From positions 992,001 through 1,056,000 of the forward strand of contig NZ_CP051626.1 of NCBI RefSeq assembly GCF_012844365.1: 64,000 nucleotides of DNA, given 5' to 3'. Position numbers and translations under genes: made by a program. Below, one piece after another: positions 1 through 10,564 of the stretch. Under the pieces are notes generated by a model. The model saw nothing but the letters and a program-made list of their open reading frames with translations. It did not search any database and was not told the origin of the DNA. How positions within the stretch are numbered: position 1 is the stretch's first letter; every line of letters begins with the position of its first letter. This DNA comes from Brevibacterium sp. 'Marine' (GTDB taxonomy: Bacteria; Actinomycetota; Actinomycetes; Actinomycetales; Brevibacteriaceae).

Positions 1-873
1 GGTGGCGTCGAAACCGCGGTAGAGGACATGGTCGAGCCGGGTGACGGGGAACCGGGCGGGCCAGGTGAAGCCGAAGCCGCCTCGGGCCTCCTCCCGGGTA
101 TCCTGCAGCGGCGGCACCAGGGTCTCCATATTGTTGTCGGTCGTCGCCGTGTTGAAGTCGCCGGCGACGACGACATGCTCGGCGCTGTCGGTCTCCACGG
201 CCGTGGCCAAGCGGCGCAGAGCGGCATTGCGCATCGATTCGTGGCCGGGGCGCACCGATGGCATATGTACGGCATAGAAGCGGATGTCACCGTGATCGGT
301 CGAGATCGTGGTCGCGAAAGCCCGCGGCCACTGCAGGCCGAGGTCGACCTCCTCGGGCTCCGACATCGGCCATTTCGACCACACTCCGATGGTGTCGACG
401 ACCTGAGAATGCTCGAACGAGGAGTCGAGCTCTTTGTGGATGATCTTGCCCGACAGCGACTCGAGCTCCTGGATCGTGACGATGTCCGGATCACGGTCGA
501 CGATGTTCTGCGCGGCAGCGGTGGGCTGCGGCATCCTCGCCCCCACGTTGTGGGTGGCCACCGTCAGGTCCGGATCACCGGAATCATCGTTCGGCAGCAG
601 GGCCGGACCGAACATCCCCGTCCACACCAGAGCGGGCACGAGGAATCCGATGGCCGAGAGCCACGAGAAGCGGATGAGGAACATGAGCAGCACGAGCGCG
701 AGGACGATCCCCGTCCACGGCAGCACCGATTCGAGGATGAGCGCGACGCCCATCCGCGTCGGCAGCAGATTGTGGAGAAGCAGGAATGCCGCATAGAGGA
801 TCCCGAAGATCAATGCGGTGATGCCCTTCGCGGGGCTGTGCCTTCTGCGCGGTGAGGAATATGCCTGGTTCAT
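1..873 (-). CDS. Membrane-anchored endonuclease/exonuclease/phosphatase family protein, VanJ-like (3' part outside window)
   Basis: The gene runs off the left edge, so the C-terminus is missing. Reading the minus strand from the ATG at 873, a short basic N-terminus is followed by about three hydrophobic segments in the first ~95 residues. An EEP-fold domain follows, with the motifs THNVG, IQELES, FYAVHMPS (catalytic His region), VVAGDFNTATTD and the start of the terminal LDHVLY motif. This order (membrane segments, then EEP domain) is typical of the VanJ/teicoplanin-resistance-associated phosphatase group and related actinobacterial lipid phosphatases. The family is known for phosphodiester or phosphomonoester hydrolysis. 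The substrate here, perhaps an undecaprenyl or other lipid phosphate, is inference. The family assignment is firm and the function is not. Confidence 0.85.
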   Translation of the reverse strand, partial: MNQAYSSPRRRHSPAKGITALIFGILYAAFLLLHNLLPTRMGVALILESVLPWTGIVLALVLLMFLIRFSWLSAIGFLVPALVWTGMFGPALLPNDDSGDPDLTVATHNVGARMPQPTAAAQNIVDRDPDIVTIQELESLSGKIIHKELDSSFEHSQVVDTIGVWSKWPMSEPEEVDLGLQWPRAFATTISTDHGDIRFYAVHMPSVRPGHESMRNAALRRLATAVETDSAEHVVVAGDFNTATTDNNMETLVPPLQDTREEARGGFGFTWPARFPVTRLDHVLYRGFDAT

Positions 874-948
874 CGATCAACGATCTTAACCGGGAAGTCT
901 GGCCCCACGCTGGAAGCGACTTGCGACGCGGCTCACAGCCGCTCGACA

Positions 949-1767
949 TCAGCGACGCGCCGTCGCGCTCCACACCGTCACATCGGGGTGAGTGTCGTAG
1001 CGATATCCCGAACCCCTCATCGTGCGCACCACGGAGGCGTATTCGCCGAGGCGGCGCCGCAGTCGGCGGATATGGACGTCCACGGTGCGTTCGTCGGGAA
1101 CCTCACCGCCGGACCACACCGCGGTGATGAGGTCCTCCCGGGGCAGGGTCTCATCGGCGTGGGAGACGAGGGTGGCGAGCAGGTCGAATTCCTTCGTCGT
1201 GACATCGACGAGGTCACCGTCGATGCGGACCTCGCGGCGGGGAATGTCGATGCGCAGGCGTTCCCCTGTCGCCTGGGTGTAGGCATCGCCGGCGCGACCA
1301 CCGAAACCGCGGGGTGCGGGAGCCGCCGGAGCAGTCTCCTCGCGCAGAGCCGGCGGGTGGATGCGGTTGGGAATGCGCGAGCGCACGGGCCCGTGGGTCG
1401 CCGCCGGCGCGCCTGTCGCGGCGGGGGAGCCGGTGGCCACGGCCCGGACGGCGTCGATGTCGCTGCCGCGGCCTTCCGGGGCCAAGGCGATGACGGCCTG
1501 GGTCTCGGCCTGGCTGGCCAGTTCCTTGGCGTAGGCCTGCAGTTCGGCGGCGATCGCGGAGAGGTTCGTGCCGTCGGCTGCGGCCTTGGACTCATCGAGT
1601 CCGATGTAGACGATGATTCCGCGAGCGGCCTTCGGCGAGGGGACGACCCCGGCCGGTCCGAAGGTGTGCGGTGCGTTCTGCGGGTCGACTGCGCTCAACC
1701 TGGCTCCTGCACGTCGAGTGGCCACTGCACTGCGCGGGTGGACGTAGGCGGGTTCTGGATTCGGCAT
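949..1767 (-). CDS. OmpR/PhoB-type winged-helix transcriptional regulator without a recognisable receiver domain
   Basis: This is a 272-residue protein. The start at 1767 has an AAAGGA Shine-Dalgarno sequence just upstream, whereas the longer frame to 1887 has none that I can see. The last ~95 residues are a PhoB-type winged helix: DVTTKEFDLLATLVSHAD, the TVDVHIRRLRRRLG recognition-helix region and the terminal RGSGYRYD wing. The N-terminal ~170 residues are Ala/Pro-rich. They contain a short sequence (GIIVYIGLDES) that could begin a Rossmann-like fold, but I see no phospho-acceptor Asp arrangement, so it is not an ordinary response regulator. No sensor kinase is adjacent. It probably controls transcription in a phosphorylation-independent way, and its target is unknown. 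Confidence 0.85.
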   Translation of the reverse strand: MPNPEPAYVHPRSAVATRRAGARLSAVDPQNAPHTFGPAGVVPSPKAARGIIVYIGLDESKAAADGTNLSAIAAELQAYAKELASQAETQAVIALAPEGRGSDIDAVRAVATGSPAATGAPAATHGPVRSRIPNRIHPPALREETAPAAPAPRGFGGRAGDAYTQATGERLRIDIPRREVRIDGDLVDVTTKEFDLLATLVSHADETLPREDLITAVWSGGEVPDERTVDVHIRRLRRRLGEYASVVRTMRGSGYRYDTHPDVTVWSATARR

Positions 1768-2024
1768 AGCTGTCCTTTGCTTTCGACCATGAGGTCGATA
1801 TGACTGGAGGAGTCCGCTGCTTGAGTGAACTCGTTCGAGGCCGGACAGCGGGAGTGAGATCACCGACCACGAACGCAGGGCATACACATATGTGCGCCCG
1901 GCATTCGCATCTGATGAATCGTCGAAGTCATGGCTTCATTATTTGTCACAAAACTTCGGCCGCGCAAAGGAAAACCCGAAAATGAGACGACTGTGACGAA
2001 ATATGACGTCCCACTCGCCGAGGC

Positions 2025-2042
2025 TGACGACCGAAATCGTCA
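2025..2042 (-). terminator. Small hairpin 12 bases beyond the upp stop
   Basis: TGACGA-CCGAAA-TCGTCA forms a 6-bp perfect stem with a 6-base loop just downstream of the upp stop codon on the minus strand. There is no clear T-run, so it is at best a weak terminator. The rest of the 286-base stretch 1768-2053 between upp and the winged-helix gene shows no other gene or repeat that I can support; it must carry the regulator's neighbouring untranslated region. Confidence 0.35.
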
Positions 2043-2053
2043 TCCGCGAGGTC

Positions 2054-2692
2054 TCAGTCGACGATTCCGTACATCCGGTCCCCGGCATCGCCGAGTCCGG
2101 GCACGATGTAGCCCTTCTCGTTGAGCTTCTCGTCGAGTGCGGCCGTGTACACCTTCACCTCGGCGGAATCGCTGTAGTCGCGTTCGATGCGTGCCACGCC
2201 CTCGGGGGCGGAGACGAGGCACACCGCAGTGACGTCGCGAGCCCCGCGAGCGAGCAGGAAGTCGATGGCCATGGCAAGGGTGCCGCCGGTGGCGAGCATC
2301 GGATCGACGACGAAGATCTGCCGACCTGTGAGGTCATCGGGCAGGCGGTCGGCATAGGCGCTGGGTTCGAAGGTCGTCTCGTCGCGGACCATTCCGAGGA
2401 AGCCCACCTCGGCGGTGGGCAGGATGCGTAGCATTCCGTCGAGCATGCCGAGGCCGGCGCGCAGGATCGGGACCACGACGGGGCGGGGTTCGGCGATGCG
2501 GGTGCCGGTGGTCGTCGTCACCGGGGTCGAGATCTCCTTGTCCTCGACCGCCACCGATCGGGTCGCCTCGTAGGCCAGCAGCATGACGAGCTCTTCGGTG
2601 AGCTGGCGGAAGCGAGCGGAATCCGTGTTCGCATCGCGCAGAGCGGTGAGTTTGTGTGCGATGAGCGGGTGATCGGCTACGTGAAGATGCAT
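2054..2692 (-). CDS. upp: Uracil phosphoribosyltransferase
   Basis: Catalyses uracil + PRPP to UMP + PPi in pyrimidine salvage (cytosolic, Mg-dependent). I chose the ATG at 2692 because the protein then begins [20 protein letters not shown], the normal family N-terminus, giving 212 residues (family about 208-212). Visible motifs are the PRPP-binding loop [14 protein letters not shown], the conserved [10 protein letters not shown] segment and the C-terminal uracil-recognition region [12 protein letters not shown]. It is divergent from the TadA-associated gene at 2766, so 2693-2765 carries both promoters. No transport gene is adjacent, although a purine permease lies 1.5 kb further on. Confidence 0.97.
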   Translation of the reverse strand: MHLHVADHPLIAHKLTALRDANTDSARFRQLTEELVMLLAYEATRSVAVEDKEISTPVTTTTGTRIAEPRPVVVPILRAGLGMLDGMLRILPTAEVGFLGMVRDETTFEPSAYADRLPDDLTGRQIFVVDPMLATGGTLAMAIDFLLARGARDVTAVCLVSAPEGVARIERDYSDSAEVKVYTAALDEKLNEKGYIVPGLGDAGDRMYGIVD

Positions 2693-2765
2693 ACCCCAAA
2701 TGGTACGGGAGAACTTCGCCGCTTCGGCAGTGGTCAATGCGGTCCGAAGCGTTCACAATGGAGGC

Positions 2766-3317
2766 ATGTCGTACTTCACTGAGATCCTGGCCGATTCCGG
2801 CGATGGCTTCCGCGCCCTCGATGTCGACGTCCGCGACGCGAACGACCTCGACGACCTCGTCGATATGATGCGTTCGGCCGCCGGCGACGACGGAGAGGCC
2901 GTGGCCGTCATCGAACACGAAGACGAATGGTTCGGGCTCGTGCGTCTGTGCGGGAACAACGAGGTCAAGGTCTTCCTGTCCGATCTCGCCGCCGTCGAGG
3001 CGAGCCCGTTCGCGGAGATCTTCGCCGACTTCCTCGACTCCCGCCCCGACGCCTACGATGCCGAACCCGAAGACGACTTCGGCGCCGAGGAGGATGAGGA
3101 CGCGGCCGCCGAGGACGACGACGAAGACGAGGTCGAGATGCTCGAATTCGACGCCGACTCCGAATGGGGTGGAGACGCCGATATCTACTCCGACCGCGGA
3201 GTCCCCGCCGCCACGCTCATCGACCAGGTCGAGAGCTATCGATCCGATCCCGCCCGGGTCGTCGCCCACGTCGGTGAGACCGTCGGCTTCGCCGATCAGC
3301 TCGAGGCCGCACGCTGA
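2766..3317 (+). CDS. tRNA adenosine deaminase-associated protein (actinobacterial family)
   Basis: The 183-residue protein starts MSYFTEILADSG. The start at 2766 is preferred over an upstream in-frame one at 2700 because family members begin near this motif. The N-terminal ~90 residues are a compact alpha/beta region with EDEWFGLVRLCG and VKVFLSDLAAVEASPFAE. A very acidic stretch (roughly residues 100-125, almost only D/E/A) follows, then a C-terminal segment that includes VPAATLIDQVESY. This family is known in actinobacteria for sitting directly upstream of tadA, as here (32 bases to the tadA ATG). Its molecular role is unknown. Co-transcription with tadA and a role in TadA folding or tRNA handling are inference. 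Confidence 0.85.
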   Translation: MSYFTEILADSGDGFRALDVDVRDANDLDDLVDMMRSAAGDDGEAVAVIEHEDEWFGLVRLCGNNEVKVFLSDLAAVEASPFAEIFADFLDSRPDAYDAEPEDDFGAEEDEDAAAEDDDEDEVEMLEFDADSEWGGDADIYSDRGVPAATLIDQVESYRSDPARVVAHVGETVGFADQLEAAR

Positions 3318-3349
3318 CCGCTGCGACCACGGCCCGGTTCGGCGAATGG

Positions 3350-3781
3350 ATGGGGCATGCCCTCGCCGAGGCGGTCCTCGCCCCGGCTCATGACGACGTT
3401 CCCGTCGGTGCCGTCGTCGTCGACGGGGACGGTGAGATCATCGGGCGCGGTCACAATCGGCGGGAGGTCGATGCCGATCCGCTCGGCCATGCCGAGCTCA
3501 TGGCGATCTCCGCTGCGGCCTCGGCGAGGGGGAGGTGGCGCTTGGACGGCTGCACGCTCGTCGTCACCCTGGAGCCGTGCGCAATGTGCGCCGGGGCCCT
3601 CGTCGGCTCTCGGATCGACCGAGTCGTCTTCGGCGCCTTCGACGACAAGGCCGGTGCCGTCGGGTCTGTCTGGGACCTGCTGCGGGACCGCGCCGCACTC
3701 CATCATCCGGAGGTGACCTCGGGGATCCGAGCGGAGGAGGCTCGGGCCCTGCTGCGGGAGTTCTTCGCGGCCAGACGCTGA
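3350..3781 (+). CDS. tadA: tRNA-specific adenosine deaminase (A34 to I34)
   Basis: Zinc-dependent deaminase that converts the wobble adenosine of tRNA-Arg(ACG) to inosine. The zinc ligands and proton shuttle are visible: H47-A-E49 and the P-C77-A-M-C80 motif, with VPVGAVVV near the N-terminus. It is 143 residues from the ATG at 3350. The same frame is open back to a CTG overlapping the previous stop at 3315-3317, so a slightly longer, translationally coupled form beginning LTAATTARFGEWM is possible. The coupling to the upstream TadA-associated gene is the usual actinobacterial order. A tRNA gene follows 63 bases downstream. Confidence 0.95.
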   Translation: MGHALAEAVLAPAHDDVPVGAVVVDGDGEIIGRGHNRREVDADPLGHAELMAISAAASARGRWRLDGCTLVVTLEPCAMCAGALVGSRIDRVVFGAFDDKAGAVGSVWDLLRDRAALHHPEVTSGIRAEEARALLREFFAARR

Positions 3782-3844
3782 CGTGTCCCAGCTCACGGCG
3801 AACCGATTTGGACGCAGAAAGTCCACCGCTGTACAGTTGTCGGC

Positions 3845-3935
3845 GGTGGCGTGTCCGAGCGGCCGAAGGTGCAACACTCGAAATGTTGTGTAGGGCAACC
3901 CCCTACCGTGGGTTCAAATCCCACCGCCACCGCCA
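3845..3935 (+). tRNA. tRNA-Ser (anticodon CGA)
   Basis: A 91-nt class II tRNA can be folded by eye. The acceptor stem GGTGGCG (3845-3851) pairs with CGCCACC (3925-3931), followed by discriminator G and an encoded CCA (3933-3935). The anticodon stem is CAACA/TGTTG around loop CTCGAAA, giving anticodon CGA at 3879-3881, which reads UCG serine codons. A long variable arm and a T arm GTGGG-TTCAAAT-CCCAC complete it. It is followed at once by a strong hairpin terminator. Confidence 0.97.
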
Positions 3936-3939
3936 CGGG

Positions 3940-3973
3940 AAACCCCTGATCAGTCGATTCTGATCAGGGGTTT
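3940..3973 (+). terminator. Rho-independent-like terminator of tRNA-Ser
   Basis: A 14-bp perfect stem (AAACCCCTGATCAG / CTGATCAGGGGTTT) with a TCGATT loop starts five bases after the tRNA CCA. The T-run is short (TTT) and overlaps the 3' arm, as is common in high-GC actinobacteria. Confidence 0.85.
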
Positions 3974-4073
3974 CGTCTGTCCCGTCGAAAGATGGCATCG
4001 GTGCGGGCAGGGGTGTGATGATTGACACATCAGGGTCGAGCGGCGAGACTTGCTCGATGAAACAGAAAGAGTT

Positions 4074-4098
4074 TTCCGGAATATGGAATTACTTTTCG
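4074..4098. promoter_or_regulatory. Putative IclR-family operator upstream of the purine permease (site A)
   Basis: The half-sites read TTCC (4074-4077), N7, GGAA (4085-4088), N6, TTCG (4095-4098), i.e. the three-half-site spacing TTCC-N7-GGAA-N6-TTCC with one mismatch in the last half-site. The same spacing recurs at 11967-11991 (opposite strand) and 20044-20068, all inside the purine island that contains one IclR regulator gene. TGGAA/TTCCA-type palindromes are typical of IclR-family operators. Assignment to the local regulator is inference. Confidence 0.6.
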
Positions 4099-4120
4099 GT
4101 ATCCGGGTCCGGTATCCGGG
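4097..4120. repeat. Tandem direct repeat CGGTATCCGGG x2
   Basis: Two exact copies of the 11-mer CGGTATCCGGG (4097-4107 and 4110-4120) lie 13 bases apart, just over one helical turn. The first base pair group overlaps the last half-site of operator A. The position, about 100 bases before the permease start, suggests a second regulator-binding or promoter element. I cannot name a protein for it. Confidence 0.5.
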
Positions 4121-4216
4121 GCTGAAGACTCGACTGTTTCATTGCGCATGTTCAAGGCGCAGGGTCGACGACGATGGTGTCGCCGACTGACCAAATCGAA
4201 CAACCTGAGGTGGTCC

Positions 4217-5683
4217 ATGAAAATGGCTGACAACGACCAAGCGGTGCAGACCGCATCTTCGAGACCGGGGCTTCTCGACAGATTCTTCGAAATCACAGGG
4301 CGCGGGTCGACGATCAGACAGGAGATCCGCGGAGGCATCGTCGCCTTCGTCGCGATGGCCTATATCGTCGTCCTCAACCCGCTCATCCTCGGCGGCTCCC
4401 AGGACATCGCCGGCGACAGCCTCGACTTCGCTCAGCTGACCGCGGTCACCGGGCTCGTCGCCGGCGTCATCACGATCCTCTTCGGGGTCGTCGCCAGGCT
4501 GCCCTTCGGTCTCGCCGCGGGCCTGGGGATGAACAGCTTCCTCGCCGTGTCCGTCGTCCAGGAGGTCACCTGGGCGGATGCGATGGGCCTTGTGGTCATC
4601 AACGGCATCATCATCGTCGTCCTCGGCGCCACGGGCATCCGCACCGCGATCTTCAACGCCGTCCCGCACGCGCTGAAGATCGCCATCACGGTGGGCATCG
4701 GACTCTTCATCGCCTTCATCGGCTTCGTCAACGCCGGGTTCGTCACCCGCACCCCGGCCGGACCTCCCGTCCAGCTGGGCCAGGACGGATCGATCGGCTC
4801 CCTGCCGACCCTGGTCTTCGTCTTCGCCCTCGTCCTCATCGGCATCCTCGTGGCACGGCGGATTCCCGGCGGCATCCTCATCGGCATCATCGTGGCCACG
4901 ATCGCCGCGATCATCATCCAGGCCTTCGCGAAGCTCGGCACCGTCGGCGACCCGGTCGACCCGGACCCGCTGGGCTGGAACCTCGCCGCTCCGGAATTCC
5001 CTCAGCAGGTCATCGCCCTGCCCGACTTCGGTCTCATCGGCTCCTTCGACCTCATCGGCGGATTCCAGCACATCGGCGTCCTCGCGGCCACGATGCTCGT
5101 GTTCACCCTCGTGTTCACGAACTTCTTCGACGCCATGGGGTCGATGACCGGACTGGCCCGCAGCGCCGGACTGCAGACCGACGACGGAATGTTCCCGCGC
5201 ATCCGCGGAGCCTTCATCGTCGAAGGTCTCGGTGCGGTCTTCGGCGGAGCCGCCTCGGGATCGTCGAACACGGTCTTCGTCGACTCCGCAGCGGGAATCG
5301 CCGAGGGGGCACGGACGGGGCTCGCCGCCTGCATCACCGGTGTGCTGTTCCTGCTGTCGATGTTCTTCTCACCGCTCATCGCCGTCATCCCGATGGAAGC
5401 CGGAGCCGCCGCGCTCGTCGTCGTCGGCGCCATGATGGTCACGCAGATCCGCGAGATCGACATGACCGACTTCCGCACTTCGCTGCCGGTCTTCCTCACC
5501 ATGGTGACGATGCCGCTGACCTATTCGATCGCCAACGGAATCGGCGTCGGATTCATCTCCTGGGCGCTCATCCACGCCATGAGCAACCGTGCCCTCCAGG
5601 TCCACTGGCTGCTGTGGGTCGTCTCGGCCGGTTTCGTCCTGTACTTCGTTCGCGGCCCGATTTCGGCTATCTTGGGAGCATGA
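4217..5683 (+). CDS. NCS2/AzgA-like purine permease (xanthine, urate, guanine or hypoxanthine uptake)
   Basis: A polytopic inner-membrane transporter of about 488 residues with 12-14 hydrophobic segments. The start at 4217 (MKMADNDQAVQTASS) has GAGG six bases upstream and gives the usual short cytosolic N-terminus. Diagnostic motifs are TIRQEIRGGIVAFVAMAYIV and the early GLAAGLGMNSFLA, then FFDAMGSMTGLARSAG and GAASGSSNTVFVDSAAGI, which match the AzgA-type branch of NCS2 (proton:purine symport). It is the first gene of the purine island and carries the candidate operator A upstream, so substrate-induced uptake of purines for degradation is likely. Exact substrate specificity cannot be read from the sequence. 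Confidence 0.9.
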   Translation: MKMADNDQAVQTASSRPGLLDRFFEITGRGSTIRQEIRGGIVAFVAMAYIVVLNPLILGGSQDIAGDSLDFAQLTAVTGLVAGVITILFGVVARLPFGLAAGLGMNSFLAVSVVQEVTWADAMGLVVINGIIIVVLGATGIRTAIFNAVPHALKIAITVGIGLFIAFIGFVNAGFVTRTPAGPPVQLGQDGSIGSLPTLVFVFALVLIGILVARRIPGGILIGIIVATIAAIIIQAFAKLGTVGDPVDPDPLGWNLAAPEFPQQVIALPDFGLIGSFDLIGGFQHIGVLAATMLVFTLVFTNFFDAMGSMTGLARSAGLQTDDGMFPRIRGAFIVEGLGAVFGGAASGSSNTVFVDSAAGIAEGARTGLAACITGVLFLLSMFFSPLIAVIPMEAGAAALVVVGAMMVTQIREIDMTDFRTSLPVFLTMVTMPLTYSIANGIGVGFISWALIHAMSNRALQVHWLLWVVSAGFVLYFVRGPISAILGA

Positions 5684-5879
5684 GACAAATGGTTGGACAC
5701 TCAGCTTGGGGAAAGGGTCAGATCGCCCACGGGGCTTGACCTGCGGGGACGCATGAGTCCCCGATTCCACGTTCTTCTGCGCTGTTCGCATGGATAACCA
5801 GAAGCTCGAAGAACGAAGCACATTGTTCCAACCATGCACTGTGCGCCTCAGTGAAGAGGCGCGGGAGGTGTGAAGTGCG
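5684..5879 (+). other. Intergenic leader of xdhA with a small hairpin
   Basis: The 196-base gap between permease and xdhA holds a 7-bp perfect hairpin GCGCCTC-N6-GAGGCGC at 5843-5862, which ends next to the GGGAGGTG ribosome-binding site of xdhA. It could influence translation initiation. I found no good copy of the TTCC/GGAA operator here, although 5815-5832 has loosely spaced GAAG and TTCC half-sites. No ORF is convincing. Confidence 0.4.
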
Positions 5880-7336
5880 ATGTCCGCAGCGACAACGGAC
5901 CAGTCAACTGCCGAAGTGACAATCAACGAGACCGTCCGCGAATTCGACGGCCCACCCCATACGAATGCGCTGGACTTCCTGCGCGGTCAGGGTCTGACCG
6001 GAGCGAAGGAAGGCTGCGCCGAAGGCGAATGCGGGGCCTGCGCGATCATGGTCGCCCGCCCCGACGAATCCGGCGGAACCCGCTGGACCTCAGTGAACTC
6101 CTGCCTGCTGCCGGCGGCAGCCCTCGACGGGGGAGAGGTCGTGACCTCCGAAGGTCTGGCCGACGGAGACACCGTCCACCCCGTCCAGGAAGAGATGGCC
6201 GTGCGCGGCGGATCCCAGTGCGGATACTGCACCCCCGGTTTCATCTCCTCGATGGCCGCCGAATACTACCGCCCCGATCGCTGCGAGGACGGCTTCGACC
6301 TCCACTCCCTGTCGGGCAACCTGTGCCGCTGCACCGGCTACCGTCCCATCCGCGACGCCGCGAACGCTCTCGGACAGCCCACCGCCGACGATGCGCTGGC
6401 CGCCCGCCGTGACCGCCCGGCACCGGCCCCCGTGGCCACCGATTATCAGCGGGCCGACACCGCCACGGGCCGGATCGGACGCTACCGTCGTCCCGCCACC
6501 CTCGCCGAGGCGACCTCCATCCTGAGTCAGGATCCCGAGGTCACCGTCGTGGCCGGGGCCACCGACTGGGGCGTCGAGGTCAACATCAAGGGAGCGCGCG
6601 CCAAGAACATCCTCGCCGTCGACCGGCTCGAGGAGATGCGCGGAATCCGCCGCACCGAATCGTTCGTCGAACTCGGTGCCTCCCGCACCCTGTCCGAACT
6701 CGAACGCGAACTCTCCGGCAGCATTCCGCTGCTGGGCAAACTGTTCCCGCAGTTCGCCTCCCGCCTCATCCGCAACGGGGCGACGATCGGCGGCAACCTC
6801 GGCACCGGTTCGCCCATCGGCGACACCCCGCCGGCCCTGCTGGCCCTCGAAGCCGAACTCGTGCTCACCTCGGTGCGCGGGTCCCGGACCGTGGCGCTGG
6901 CCGACTACTTCACCGGATACCGGCAGACGGTGCGGGCCTCCGATGAGCTCATCACCGCCATCCGCATCCCGCTGCCGCTGTCTCCGCTGACGTCGTTCCA
7001 GAAGATCGCCAAACGCCGCTTCGATGACATCTCCTCGGTGGCGATCGGCTACGCCGTCGACATCCGCGATGGCATGTTCGCCAAGGCCCGGATCGGCCTC
7101 GGCGGAGTCGCGGCCACCCCGCTGCGCGCCACCGCCACCGAAGCCCTCCTCGAAGGCCGACCGTGGAGCCTGGAGACCGTGCATGCGGCGGCCGAGACCC
7201 TCGCCGCCGAAGGCACCCCGATGGACGACCACCGAGCAAGTGCGAAATACCGGACCGCGATGCTGCGGTCCTCCCTCGAACGCTTCTACGCCGAGCAGCT
7301 CGGCCACCCGGCCGTGACCAGCAAGGAGGTCCAGTG

Positions 7337-7337
<1 letters not shown>
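5880..7337 (+). CDS. xdhA: Xanthine dehydrogenase small subunit (2Fe-2S and FAD domains)
   Basis: Electron-transfer subunit of bacterial xanthine dehydrogenase, which oxidises hypoxanthine and xanthine to urate. 485 residues. The N-terminal plant-type [2Fe-2S] ligands are C46, C51, C54 and C75. The second [2Fe-2S] domain has QCGYCTPGF (C114, C117) and NLCRCTGYRP (C149, C151). From about residue 200 the FAD-binding domain shows VVAGATDWGVEV and RNGATIGGNLGTGSPIGD, then the C-terminal CO-dehydrogenase-type flavoprotein region. A GGGAGGTG ribosome site precedes the ATG at 5880. Its TGA overlaps the xdhB ATG by one base, so the pair is translationally coupled. Confidence 0.96.
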
Positions 7338-9711
<2,374 letters not shown>

Positions 9712-9715
<4 letters not shown>

Positions 9716-10497
9716 CCTGGATGGACACCGCAGCCGAGCTTCGCGCAGCTCGGGTGCCGGCAGTCCTCATCACTCTCGCCGCGGTGCGTGGGCACGCCCC
9801 ACGTGAAGCGGGAGCGAAGATGATCGCCACCGCCGATGACCTGTTCGGGACCATCGGAGGGGGCAATCTCGAGATGACGGCCCTCACCCGTGCCCGGGAA
9901 CTGCTCGCCGAGGGTCAGACGGCCCCGGAGATGCTCACCCTGCGGCTCAATGACAAGGCTCCGGCCAAATACGGTCGCCAATGCTGCGGCGGAGAGGTCA
10001 CCATGCTCTTCGAACCCCTGCCGGTGCCCGCCTCGGTGGCGATCTTCGGCATCGGCAACATCGGCCTCGAACTCACTCGGATCCTGGCCCGCCACGCTCT
10101 CGACCTCACCGTGTCCGATTCGCGGCCGGAGCAGCTCGAGGCTCTCGATGAGTTGGAGGCGCCGGTGGCGCGGATCCGCCGCGAATTCGCGGTCGTCGGC
10201 GAAGAGGTGCTTGAGAGCCTGCCGGCCGGAGCGCATGTGGTCATCATGACCCATGACCATGCCGAAGATCTGCACCTGTGCTCCGCGGCACTGACCCGCG
10301 GCGACCTCGGCTCGGTCGGACTCATCGGCTCGAATGCGAAATGGCAGCGCTTTCGCAAGAACCTCTCCGCCGAGGGCTTCGACCTCGAGGCCGTCGACAC
10401 GATCCGGTGCCCCATCGGACTGCCCGAGCTGCCGGGCAAAGCGCCCGCGACGATCGCCGTGAGCGTCGCCGCGGACCTGCTCGGCCGCATCGGCTGA
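9712..10497 (+). CDS. xdhC: Xanthine dehydrogenase accessory protein, Moco sulfuration/insertion
   Basis: XdhC binds molybdenum cofactor and promotes its sulfuration before insertion into XdhB. 261 residues. The N-terminal domain has ITLAAVRGHAPREAGAKMI, a GTIGGGNLE motif and QCCGGEV with the cysteine pair typical of XdhC. The C-terminal Rossmann-like domain has VAIFGIGNIGLEL, VVIMTHDHAEDL and VGLIGSNAKWQRF. The start overlaps the xdhB stop by four bases (ATGA), so the three genes form one unit. Confidence 0.96.
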
Positions 10498-10504
10498 GCT
10501 TCAC

Positions 10505-10550
10505 GCTGACTTCCATCACTGACTTTCACCACTGACTTTCATCACTGACT
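10505..10550 (+). repeat. 13-nt tandem repeat before guaD
   Basis: Three full units of ACTGACTTYCAYC (10505-10517, 10518-10530, 10531-10543) and a partial fourth unit end just before the AAGGAGAAC ribosome-binding site of guaD. The first unit differs by two bases. The array fills most of the 67-base gap between xdhC and guaD and has no coding logic that I can see. Confidence 0.7.
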
Positions 10551-10564
10551 CAAGGAGAACCACT

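Noticed and set aside
3974..4216. Purine riboswitch before the permease
   Set aside because: No conserved purine-aptamer core or long paired stem can be drawn. The visible elements are the inverted half-sites and the direct repeat, better explained by protein binding.
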